Shown in pieces: positions 29,017 through 36,687 of a stretch of 64,000 nucleotides of DNA. Under the pieces are notes generated by a model. It ran no database searches and was not told the origin of the DNA. It saw only the letters and a list, made by a program, of their open reading frames with translations. Each line of letters opens with the position of its first letter. Position 1 is the stretch's first letter. The stretch lies in the NCBI RefSeq assembly GCF_000482785.1, contig NZ_AXWS01000019.1, forward strand, positions 43,305 to 107,304, in the 5' to 3' direction. A program made the translations under genes and the position numbers. The DNA comes from Derxia gummosa DSM 723 (lineage in GTDB: Bacteria > Pseudomonadota > Gammaproteobacteria > Burkholderiales > Burkholderiaceae_E).

Positions 29017-29907
29017 ATGACTACCGCTCTCGCCCTGACTTCCAGTCTGCAATCGCCGGCGCGGTTCAACATGCCGGTGCCGGTGGGCAACCTCGACGCC
29101 TACATCCAGGCCGTCAACCGTATTCCGCTGCTGTCGCCCGAGGAAGAAAGCCGCTATGCACGCGACTTCCGCGACAACAACGACCTCGACGCGGCCGGCA
29201 AGTTGGTGATGTCGCACCTGCGGCTCGTGGTGTCGATCTCGCGCCAATACCTCGGCTACGGCCTGCCGCAGTCCGACCTGATCCAGGAAGGCAACGTCGG
29301 CCTCATGAAGGCGGTCAAGCGCTTCGATCCCGATCGCGGCGTGCGCCTCGTGAGCTTCGCGATGCACTGGGTCAAGGCCGAGATCCACGAGTACGTCCTG
29401 CGCAACTGGCGCCTCGTGAAGATCGCCACCACCAAGGCCCAGCGCAAGCTGTTCTTCAACCTGCGCAGCATGAAGACCGGCAGCGGCACGCTCAGCGATG
29501 CCGAGATCGACGCGATGGCCGACGCTCTCGACGTCAAGCGCTCCGACGTGGTCGAGATGGAAACCCGCCTGTCGGGCGGCGACGTGGCGCTCGAAGGCCA
29601 GATGGATGACGGCGAGGAAGAGTTCGCCCCGATCGCCTATCTGTCCGACGAGCATGACGAGCCCACCCGCGTCATCGAATCGCGCCGCCGCGACGCGCTG
29701 GCAGGCGACGGTCTGCGCGCCGCGCTCGACAAGCTCGACGCCCGCAGCCGCCGCATCGTCGAAAGCCGCTGGCTCGCCGAGGAGGGCGAAGACCTCACGC
29801 TGCACGACCTCGCCGGCGAATTCGGCGTGTCGGCCGAGCGCATCCGCCAGATCGAATCGGCGGCGCTCAAGAAGATGCGTGGCACGCTCGCCGAGTTCCG
29901 CGCCTGA
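29017..29907 (+). CDS. rpoH: RNA polymerase heat-shock sigma factor RpoH (sigma-32)
   Basis: The ATG at 29017 is chosen because AGGAG lies nine bases upstream; the longer open frame would run through the CIRCE operator. The 296-residue product has region 2 (LVVSISRQYLGYGLPQSDLIQEGNVGLMKAVKRFDP), the RpoH box AQRKLFFNLR that separates sigma-32 from other sigma-70 relatives, and region 4 with GVSAERIRQIESAALKKMR. It directs transcription of chaperone and protease genes. A strong intrinsic terminator follows. hslVU and the COG0523 GTPase gene in this same window have sigma-32-like promoters. Confidence 0.97.
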   Translation: MTTALALTSSLQSPARFNMPVPVGNLDAYIQAVNRIPLLSPEEESRYARDFRDNNDLDAAGKLVMSHLRLVVSISRQYLGYGLPQSDLIQEGNVGLMKAVKRFDPDRGVRLVSFAMHWVKAEIHEYVLRNWRLVKIATTKAQRKLFFNLRSMKTGSGTLSDAEIDAMADALDVKRSDVVEMETRLSGGDVALEGQMDDGEEEFAPIAYLSDEHDEPTRVIESRRRDALAGDGLRAALDKLDARSRRIVESRWLAEEGEDLTLHDLAGEFGVSAERIRQIESAALKKMRGTLAEFRA

Positions 29908-30025
29908 CGCGCGGGCGGGCCGGCGCCTCCCGCGGAGGCTCGTCGTGCCGACCGTCGGGCCGGCGCCCGCCCCGCAACCGCCTGCCGCGCCGGTTGTCCC
30001 GACCGACGCCCTGCGCCACCATCCG

Positions 30026-30057
30026 AAGCCCGTGCCCTTCCGCACGGGCTTTTTCTT
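30026..30057 (+). terminator. Rho-independent terminator after rpoH
   Basis: A perfect 10-bp stem, AAGCCCGTGC (30026-30035) with GCACGGGCTT (30042-30051), six-base loop, then TTTTCTTT. It ends only ten bases before the dapF start codon. Confidence 0.93.
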
Positions 30058-30066
30058 TGGCCGACC

Positions 30067-30921
30067 ATGAAACTCCGCTTCACCAAGATGCACGGCGCCG
30101 GCAATGACTTCATCGTCATCGATGCCACGCGCGAGCCTGTCGAACTTCCGCCCGAGCGCTGGCAGGCGCTGGCCGATCGCCATTACGGCATCGGCGCCGA
30201 CCAGATCCTCATCGTCGGCAAGCCCAATGACCCGGCCAACGACTTCAGCTACCGCATCGTCAACAGCGACGGCAGCGAGGTCGAGCATTGCGGCAACGGC
30301 GCGCGCGCCTTCATGCACTTCGTGACGGCCAAGGGCCTCACGACCAAGCGCCGCGTGAGCGTGGAAATCATGCCGGGCCTCATCACGCTGGAGATGGACG
30401 CGGCCGGCGCCGTCACCGCCGGCATGGGCGTGCCGGTGCTCGATGCCGCGCGCGTGCCCTTCGACGCCGCCGGCCTCGTGTCGCGCCGCGAGGGCGAACT
30501 CGACCGCTGGCCGCTCGACCTCGGCGCCGGCCGCACGGCCGAGATCGGCGTCGTCTCGATGGGCAACCCGCATGCGGTGCTGCGCGTCGATGATGTGGAT
30601 ACCGCGCCCGTTACCACCGACGGTCCGGTGGTCGAGAACCATCCGCGCTTCCCGCGCCGCACCAACGTTGGCTTCGTGCAGGTGGTGGACGAGCACCACA
30701 TCCGCCTGCGCGTGTGGGAGCGCGGCGCCGGCGAGACGCTGGCCTGCGGCACCGGTGCCTGCGGCGCGGTGGTCGCGGCCATCCTCGCGGGTTGGGTGAA
30801 GTCGCCGGTGCGCATCGCGGCGCGCGGTGGCGAGCTGAGCGTGGCCTGGGCCGGGCCGGGCAGCGTCGCCTACCTTGGCGGGCCGACCGCGATCGTGTTC
30901 GAGGGCGAGGTCGAGATCTGA
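30067..30921 (+). CDS. dapF: Diaminopimelate epimerase DapF
   Basis: DapF interconverts LL- and meso-diaminopimelate for lysine and peptidoglycan synthesis. The 284-residue protein has both catalytic cysteines in their motifs, EHCGNGARAF and ETLACGTGACGAVV, plus the opening FTKMHGAGNDFIVID. Length is normal. The start codon sits just behind the rpoH terminator with no obvious ribosome site, so either read-through or a promoter within the terminator region must supply transcripts. The next gene follows after 205 bases. Confidence 0.96.
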   Translation: MKLRFTKMHGAGNDFIVIDATREPVELPPERWQALADRHYGIGADQILIVGKPNDPANDFSYRIVNSDGSEVEHCGNGARAFMHFVTAKGLTTKRRVSVEIMPGLITLEMDAAGAVTAGMGVPVLDAARVPFDAAGLVSRREGELDRWPLDLGAGRTAEIGVVSMGNPHAVLRVDDVDTAPVTTDGPVVENHPRFPRRTNVGFVQVVDEHHIRLRVWERGAGETLACGTGACGAVVAAILAGWVKSPVRIAARGGELSVAWAGPGSVAYLGGPTAIVFEGEVEI

Positions 30922-31126
30922 AGTGCCGAATCCGGCGCGCGCCGGCGAAACGGCAATCGATCGAGAGCGCCGCCCGCTTCGCTTGCATCGGTCGCCTGAT
31001 CGCCTGACCGGCCCTCGCTAGAATCCGCGCCCGCCGCAAGTCGCCCGAGAGGGCGGCCCGGCGCGATCATCACAGCCCGTCCGGCGCCGTGCGCCGCCGC
31101 ATCGCATCCGCTCTCCGTACACGCCC

Positions 31127-31801
31127 ATGTCCCTCGATCCGACCGAAGTCGCCGCCTGGCTCAAGGCCCATCCCGAGTTCTTCAACGAGCACGCCGAGGC
31201 GCTGGCCGAGATCAGCCTCGTCTCGCCGCACGGCAACCGCGCCGTCTCGCTGGCCGAGCGCCAGGTCGAGGTGCTGCGCGAGAAGGTCGCCAGCGTCGAA
31301 CGCAAGATGACCGAGCTGATCCGCTTCGGCCAGGAGAACGACGTCATCGCCGAGAACACCCAGCGTCTCGTGCGCGACCTGCTGGTCGAGACCGATCCGC
31401 AGAAGCTGCCGGCCATCGTGCTGCGCAGCCTCAAGGCGACCTTCATGCTGCCGGCGCTCGCGCTGCGCATCTGGAGCGCGCCGGCCGCCTTCGTCAACGA
31501 GCCCTGGGCCGCCGAAGTGGCGGCAGACACGCGAAGCTTCGCCAACAGCCTCATGACGCCCTATTGCGGCCCGAACTCCGGCTTCGACGCGGTGCGCTGG
31601 CTGACCGACGGCAATGACGGCCTCGTGATCCGCTCGGTCGCGATCTTGCCGCTGCGCATCGGTGCGGCGCCCGGCGCCTTCGGCCTGCTGCTGCTCGGCT
31701 CGCCCGACGCCACGCGCTTCACCACCGAGATGGGCACGACCTATCTCGCGCGCATCGGCGAGATCGCCAGCGCGGCCCTGTCGCGGGTCGTGCGGGCCTG
31801 A
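31127..31801 (+). CDS. DUF484-family protein
   Basis: The 224-residue protein fits the DUF484 family: an N-terminal helical segment, VAAWLKAHPEFFNEHAEAL, a short coiled coil (SLAERQVEVLREKVASVERKM), then a GAF-like domain to the C-terminus. The family has no firm function. It is very often encoded between dapF and xerC, as here, and its stop lies four bases before the xerC start. A TAGAAT hexamer at 31019-31024 in the upstream gap may be the -10 of a promoter for this pair. Confidence 0.88.
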   Translation: MSLDPTEVAAWLKAHPEFFNEHAEALAEISLVSPHGNRAVSLAERQVEVLREKVASVERKMTELIRFGQENDVIAENTQRLVRDLLVETDPQKLPAIVLRSLKATFMLPALALRIWSAPAAFVNEPWAAEVAADTRSFANSLMTPYCGPNSGFDAVRWLTDGNDGLVIRSVAILPLRIGAAPGAFGLLLLGSPDATRFTTEMGTTYLARIGEIASAALSRVVRA

Positions 31802-31805
31802 ACCC

Positions 31806-32951
31806 ATGTCGGCCGACGACGCCTTCGCCGATGCCGACCTGTCGGCCGACGCGCATGCGCGCCGGCTCGCAAGACTGCCGGCCGAGGCGGTCGCCTTTCT
31901 CGACACTCAGCGCTTCGAGCGTCGGCTCGCGCTGCGCACGGTGCAGATGTATGCGCTGGCGCTCGATGAACTCATCTCCATCCACGAGGGCCGCGTCGCG
32001 CTCAAGGCGATGCAGCCGATGCACATCCGGCGCGCCGCCGCGCGGCTGGCAGAGCGCGGACAGGCGCCGCGCAGCATCGCGATCGCGCTGTCGGCCTGGC
32101 GTGCGTTCTACCGCTGGCTGGCGCGGCGCGGCGAAACCGCCGCCAATCCGGCGCTCGGCGTCAAGGCGCCCCGGGCGGCGCGGCTGCTGCCCAAGGCGCT
32201 GAATGTCGATGCGGCGGCGCGGCTGCTCGACGGGCCGACGGGCCGGTATGGCGCCCCGGCCGCCGACGCCTCGGTCCTGCCGCCGACCGGCGCGCCGGAA
32301 GATGCGGCGGCCCTTCCCGACGCGGCCCCCGCGCTTTCGTCAGACGCGCCCGCCGTCGATGGGGGCGGCGCGCTCGCCGCCGATGCCGCGTCGGCGCCGC
32401 GTTCCGCGCTCACCGATCCCGTCGAGCTGCGCGACCGCGCGATGTTCGAGCTGATGTACTCCTCCGGCCTGCGGCTGGCCGAACTGGTCGGGCTCGATCT
32501 CAAGCCGTCGGCGCAATCGCTCGGCTGGCTCGCCGACGATCTGCGTGAAGTCACCGTCACCGGCAAGGGCCGCAAGCGCCGGTTGGTGCCGGTCGGCAGT
32601 GTCGCGGCCGAGGCGCTGCGCGACTGGAAGCTGGCGCGTGTCCAGCTCGCGGCCCTCGACGAGCCGGCGCTGTTCGTGGGCGTGCGCGGCGGCCGCATCG
32701 CGCCGCGCGTGGTCCAGGCCCAGCTCGCGGCCTGGGCCGCGCGCGCCGGCGTGGAGGCTGGCGTCAGTCCGCACATGCTCAGGCACAGCTTCGCGAGCCA
32801 TGTGCTGCAAAGCTCGGGCGACCTGCGCGCGGTGCAGGAGATGCTCGGCCACGCCAGCCTCTCGACCACGCAGGTGTACACGCGGCTCGATTTCCAGCAT
32901 CTGGCCCAGGCCTACGACGCCGCCCATCCGCGCGCGCGGCGCAAGGACTGA
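31806..32951 (+). CDS. xerC: Site-specific tyrosine recombinase XerC with linker insertion
   Basis: The ATG four bases after the DUF484 stop gives 381 residues, about 80 more than usual. The catalytic set is intact: Arg223 (SSGLRLAEL), Lys254 (TGKGRKRRL), His323-x2-Arg326 (HMLRHSF), His349 (LGHASLSTT) and Tyr358 (QVYTRL). The extra length is mainly an Ala/Pro/Asp-rich stretch at about residues 143-205 between the core-binding and catalytic domains. XerC works with XerD at dif to resolve chromosome dimers. Its location after dapF and DUF484 is the usual one. Confidence 0.93.
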   Translation: MSADDAFADADLSADAHARRLARLPAEAVAFLDTQRFERRLALRTVQMYALALDELISIHEGRVALKAMQPMHIRRAAARLAERGQAPRSIAIALSAWRAFYRWLARRGETAANPALGVKAPRAARLLPKALNVDAAARLLDGPTGRYGAPAADASVLPPTGAPEDAAALPDAAPALSSDAPAVDGGGALAADAASAPRSALTDPVELRDRAMFELMYSSGLRLAELVGLDLKPSAQSLGWLADDLREVTVTGKGRKRRLVPVGSVAAEALRDWKLARVQLAALDEPALFVGVRGGRIAPRVVQAQLAAWAARAGVEAGVSPHMLRHSFASHVLQSSGDLRAVQEMLGHASLSTTQVYTRLDFQHLAQAYDAAHPRARRKD

Positions 32952-33039
32952 TCGGCGCGCGCATGTCCGCGCCGTTTGCGGCAACATCGCGCCCCCGCGC
33001 GGCACGCGCCCGCCCAACCCATTCCGCATCAGGCCCGCC

Positions 33040-34350
33040 ATGACCGCCCGACTCGTCCTCAAACCCGGCCGCGACAAGGCCCTGCTGCACGGCCATCCGT
33101 GGATTTTCTCGGGCGCGATCGAGACCGAGCCGCAACGCATGGCGGCCGGCGTGACCGTGCTGGTCGAAAGCGCCGGCGGCAAGCCGCTCGCGCTCGCGAG
33201 CTGGTCGCCCAAGTCGCAGATCCGCGCGCGCGTCTGGAGCTTCGACACCACGCGCCCGATCGACCACGCCTTCTTCAAGCGCCGCGTCGCCGAGGCGATC
33301 GCGCTGCGCCGCGCGCTCATGCCCGACTTCGACCGCCAGGGCGCGCTGCGCCTGCTGCACGGCGAGAGCGACGGGCTGCCGGGCGTGATCTGCGACTGGT
33401 TCCGCTCGGAGCTGCCGGTGGCAGGCGGCGAGGCCGGCTCGCCGCCATCGCCCGCCGAGGTGGCTGGCGCCGCCCCCGCAGGCAAGCCCGTCCCGCCGCC
33501 CGGCGAAAGCTGGCTCGTCGTCCAGCTCACCAGCGCCGGTGCCGAGCGCTGGCGCGACGCGATCGTCGCCGCCCTCGTCGATGCCACCGGCACGCCCAAC
33601 GTGTACGAGCGCAGCGACAGCGACGTGCGCGGCCTCGAAGGGCTGGAGCCGCGCACCGGCGTCATCCGCGCGGCCGAGGGCATCGAAGGCCCGTCGGCCG
33701 GCTTCTCCATCGAGGAGAACGGCCTGCGCCTCGGCGTAGACATCGTCGGCGGCCACAAGACCGGCTTCTACGCCGACCAGCGCGTCAACCGCGCCAAGGT
33801 CGGCCGCATGAGCGCCGGCAAGCGCGTGCTCAACACCTTCTGCTACACCGGTGGCTTCTCGGTCGCGGCGCTCGCGGGCGGCGCCACGCAGGTCACGTCG
33901 ATCGACTCGTCTGCCGACGCGATCGAACTGGCCCGCGCCAACGTCGCGCGCAACAACCTGGGCAACGGCCGCGACGACTGGATCTGCGACGACGCCTTCC
34001 AGGCCCTGCGCCGCCTGCGCGCCGAGGAGCGCCAGTTCGACCTCATCATCCTCGACCCGCCCAAGCTCGCGCCCTCGGCCGCGCACGCCGAGCGGGCCGC
34101 GCGCGCCTACAAGGACATCAACCTGCTCGGCTTCCGGCTGCTGGCGCCGGGCGGGCTGCTGTTCACCTATTCGTGCTCGGGGGCGATCTCGCCGGAGTTC
34201 TTCCAGAAGATCGTCGCGGGCGCCGCGTCCGACGCGCCGGCCGAGGCCGTGATCGTCGAGCGTCTCGGCGCCGATGCCGACCATCCGCTGCGGCTGGCCT
34301 TTCCGGAGGGCGAGTATCTGAAGGGGCTGGTGCTGCGCAAGGCGGGCTGA
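33040..34350 (+). CDS. RlmI-like 23S rRNA cytosine-5 methyltransferase
   Basis: The start is the ATG at 33040, giving 436 residues. An N-terminal PUA-like domain (LKPGRDKALLHGHPWIFSGAI) precedes a Rossmann methyltransferase core with VLNTFCYTGGFSVAALAGGA (SAM-binding), the acidic ribose residue in VTSIDSS, and LIILDPPKLAPS. YSCSG is the catalytic-cysteine region, as in RlmI, which methylates C1962 of 23S rRNA. A Pro/Ala/Gly-rich insertion of about 30 residues lies near 127-155. The exact target base is inferred from the family. Confidence 0.87.
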   Translation: MTARLVLKPGRDKALLHGHPWIFSGAIETEPQRMAAGVTVLVESAGGKPLALASWSPKSQIRARVWSFDTTRPIDHAFFKRRVAEAIALRRALMPDFDRQGALRLLHGESDGLPGVICDWFRSELPVAGGEAGSPPSPAEVAGAAPAGKPVPPPGESWLVVQLTSAGAERWRDAIVAALVDATGTPNVYERSDSDVRGLEGLEPRTGVIRAAEGIEGPSAGFSIEENGLRLGVDIVGGHKTGFYADQRVNRAKVGRMSAGKRVLNTFCYTGGFSVAALAGGATQVTSIDSSADAIELARANVARNNLGNGRDDWICDDAFQALRRLRAEERQFDLIILDPPKLAPSAAHAERAARAYKDINLLGFRLLAPGGLLFTYSCSGAISPEFFQKIVAGAASDAPAEAVIVERLGADADHPLRLAFPEGEYLKGLVLRKAG

Positions 34351-34450
34351 GCCGCCGGGCGCGACGGCATCGCCCCGCGAGGTCGCGCGCCGGCCGCGTC
34401 GGCGGCGCGAGGCGGCGCGGGGCGGCGCCGACGCCGCAAGTTCGTGCCCG

Positions 34451-34478
34451 CTTGAAACACCGCCGCCTTGCCCCACAT
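34451..34478 (+). promoter_or_regulatory. Sigma-32-type promoter upstream of the COG0523 GTPase-dksA pair
   Basis: CTTGAAA at 34451-34457 and CCCCACAT at 34471-34478 match the heat-shock -35 (CTTGAA) and -10 (CCCCATnT). Counting from CTTGAA the spacer is 14 bases, the spacing I recall for the E. coli dnaK P1 promoter. The site is 170 bases before the GTPase start, in an otherwise very GC-rich gap (34351-34647) where I see no gene. Confidence 0.6.
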
Positions 34479-34647
34479 GCCGTGCGACCTTGTCGCCGGT
34501 CACCGTCGGGGGCGGGCAGCGATCCGTCCGGCGACGGGCGGCGCGCTCCTTGCGAGCAGCGCCGCCAGCCTGTCGGCAACATCACATCACCGCCGTCCAG
34601 TGCGACGCCGGCCGCGGGCAGCACGCCCGCACATCCAAGGAAGGCTC

Positions 34648-35631
34648 ATGTCCAGCAACACCATGATCCCGGTCACGATCCTCACCGGCTTTCTCGGCGC
34701 CGGTAAGACGACGCTGCTCAACCGCATCCTCAAGGCGCAGCACGGCCATCGCATCGCCGTCATCGAGAACGAGTTCGGGCCGGAAGGCGTGGACAACGAC
34801 CTGCTCGTGCGCGAGGAGGGCGAGCAGATCGTCGAGATGAACAACGGCTGCGTCTGCTGCTCGGTGCGCGGCGATCTCGTGCGCATCCTCGACGAGCTGG
34901 CGGCCAAGCGCCGCACCGGCAAGCTGAACTTCGACCGCGTCGTCATCGAGACGACCGGCATGGCCAATCCCGGCCCGGTCTGCCAGACCTTCTTCATGGA
35001 CGACAGCGTCGCCGAAAGCTATCTGCTCGATGGCGTGGTGACGGTGGTCGATGCCAAGCACGGCGGCCAGACGCTCGACGAGCAGGCCGAGGCGCAGGCG
35101 CAGGTGGGCTTCGCCGACCGCATCCTGCTGAGCAAGACCGACCTCGTCACGCCGGAAGAAGTCGCCGCCATCAAGGCGCGGCTGGTGTCGATCAATCCGC
35201 GCGCGCCGGTCAAGCCCGTGGCGTTCGGCGATGCCGACGTGTCGGACGTGCTCGACATCAAGGGCTTCAATCTCAACGCCATCCTCGACATCGATCCCGA
35301 CTTCCTCGCCGGCCTGCACGAGCATTCGCACGAGGGTGATGTGTCGGCCTTCGCTTTCACGAGCGACAAGGCCTTCGATGGCGCGAAACTCGATGAATTC
35401 CTGTCGTCGATCGTTCAGGTATTCGGCGAAAGCCTCTTGAGGTATAAGGGCGTGCTTTTCATCAAGGGCATGGACCGCCGGGTCATTTTCCAGGGCGTCC
35501 ACATGATGATGGGCTCCGACATGGGCAAGGCCTGGGGCAAGGACAAGCGCTCGAACAAGATGGTCTTCATCGGGCGCAAGCTTCCCCGGGACGTGATCCT
35601 GAAGGGGCTTGAGCAATGCTTGGTTAGTTAA
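34648..35631 (+). CDS. COG0523 (CobW/ZNG1-type) metal-chaperone GTPase
   Basis: The ATG at 34648 has AAGGAAGG just upstream and gives 327 residues. It has Walker [10 protein letters not shown] (14-22), the metal-binding CxCC motif [13 protein letters not shown] (Cys68, Cys70, Cys71), a switch motif [12 protein letters not shown] for guanine recognition, and a C-terminal CobW domain with [16 protein letters not shown] near residue 229 is a small His cluster. COG0523 proteins hand metals, mostly zinc, to client enzymes. The neighbouring cysteine-poor dksA and ZnuD-like receptor favour zinc over cobalt. dksA follows 14 bases later. Confidence 0.88.
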   Translation: MSSNTMIPVTILTGFLGAGKTTLLNRILKAQHGHRIAVIENEFGPEGVDNDLLVREEGEQIVEMNNGCVCCSVRGDLVRILDELAAKRRTGKLNFDRVVIETTGMANPGPVCQTFFMDDSVAESYLLDGVVTVVDAKHGGQTLDEQAEAQAQVGFADRILLSKTDLVTPEEVAAIKARLVSINPRAPVKPVAFGDADVSDVLDIKGFNLNAILDIDPDFLAGLHEHSHEGDVSAFAFTSDKAFDGAKLDEFLSSIVQVFGESLLRYKGVLFIKGMDRRVIFQGVHMMMGSDMGKAWGKDKRSNKMVFIGRKLPRDVILKGLEQCLVS

Positions 35632-35645
35632 TCAGAGGGATCGAG

Positions 35646-36134
35646 ATGGCAGCGACCGCATCCAACAACACGCCGTCCTCCCGCGACGGCTCGGCCGTTG
35701 TGAACCCGGCTCACACCACGCGTTACGCCGGCATGACCGAGGCCGAACTCCTCGCGATGCCGGAGGACGACTACATGAACGCCCAGCAGCTGGCGTTCTT
35801 CCGCGAGCGCCTTCGGGCGATGGAGCAGGAGATCCTGCACAACGCCGACGAGACCACCGAGCACCTGCGCGAGACGGTCATCGTCCCCGATCCGGCCGAC
35901 CGTGCCACGATCGAGGAAGAGCACGCGCTCGAACTGCGCACGCGCGACCGCGAACGCAAGCTGCTCAAGAAGATCCAGCAGGCGCTCCAGCAGGTCGACA
36001 GCGGCGAATACGGCTACTGCGAGGAAACCGGCGACCCGATCGGCCTGCCGCGCCTGCTCGCCCGCCCGACGGCCACGCTGTCGCTCGAAGCGCAGCAGCG
36101 CCGCGAGCTGAAGCAGAAGCTGTACGGCGACTGA
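35646..36134 (+). CDS. dksA: RNA polymerase-binding transcription factor DksA, zinc-finger cysteines mostly lost
   Basis: The 162-residue protein has the DksA coiled coil with the acidic tip DPADRA (82-87) that enters the polymerase secondary channel and works with ppGpp. The globular domain keeps the C-x2-C-x17-C-x2-C spacing, but the residues are Cys125, Thr128, Ser146 and Ala149, so only one of four zinc ligands remains. This is the zinc-independent type known from Pseudomonas DksA2; I recall betaproteobacterial DksA proteins commonly having it. A non-conserved 30-residue N-terminus precedes the family start. GAGGGA lies upstream of the ATG. Confidence 0.95.
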   Translation: MAATASNNTPSSRDGSAVVNPAHTTRYAGMTEAELLAMPEDDYMNAQQLAFFRERLRAMEQEILHNADETTEHLRETVIVPDPADRATIEEEHALELRTRDRERKLLKKIQQALQQVDSGEYGYCEETGDPIGLPRLLARPTATLSLEAQQRRELKQKLYGD

Positions 36135-36153
36135 GCCGATTCTTCCTGTTGTC

Positions 36154-36594
36154 ATGAGCACGGCACGCAGGCGCGCGAGACTCCGGTCCGTGCGCCTGTC
36201 TGCTTTTGATCGAGCGCGCGGCACCTTGCCGCTGCTGCTCTGCTTCTTCCTCCTGTTCGGCCAGTCCCTCGGCCTGCTGCACCGCGTCGCCCACGGCCCG
36301 GCCGTCGATGCGCCGGCGCTGACGGCGACGGCGCTCGCGGCCGATGTCTCGGCGCCCGAGGTGCCGCGCATGTCGGAGACGGCCTCCGTCTTCGGCCACG
36401 TGGCCGACCGCATCGCTTGCGCGCTGTTCGATGGCGCGGCGCTGGCAGCCGCACTGCCGGGCGTCACCAAGGTGCTGGCGCTCTTGCGCGCTCCAGCGCT
36501 TCGCGTACTCGCTTCGGCTGTCGCGGTGTGCGAACTGCGTCGCATCGCAGCCTTCCTTTCGCGTGCTCCACCGCACGCGGTTCCGTTCGCCTGA
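36154..36594 (+). CDS. Small membrane-anchored protein of unknown function upstream of TonB receptor
   Basis: The 146-residue protein has a basic N-terminus, one hydrophobic segment at about 24-42 and then HRVAH (43-47) at the membrane exit, with FGHVADRIACALFDGA at 80-95 as the other notable motif. I recall similarly built proteins (a His pair after the membrane segment, then a Cys/Phe-Asp motif) just upstream of metal-related TonB receptors in Burkholderiales, but I cannot name a family. It starts 20 bases after dksA and ends 93 bases before the receptor, so an operon is likely. A role in periplasmic zinc handling is speculation from context. Confidence 0.6.
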   Translation: MSTARRRARLRSVRLSAFDRARGTLPLLLCFFLLFGQSLGLLHRVAHGPAVDAPALTATALAADVSAPEVPRMSETASVFGHVADRIACALFDGAALAAALPGVTKVLALLRAPALRVLASAVAVCELRRIAAFLSRAPPHAVPFA

Positions 36595-36687
36595 ACCCCG
36601 TGCCGGCCCGAGAGGCCGGCGGTTGCCGCTTGTGCGGCAGGACCGTGCGCGCTCTTTTTTTTCGCGGGCGCGCCGAAGGAATCTCCC

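Noticed and set aside
34351..34647. Zur box upstream of the COG0523 GTPase
   Set aside because: I looked for an AT-rich palindrome of the TGTTAT...ATAACA kind and found none in this GC-rich gap or before the receptor gene.
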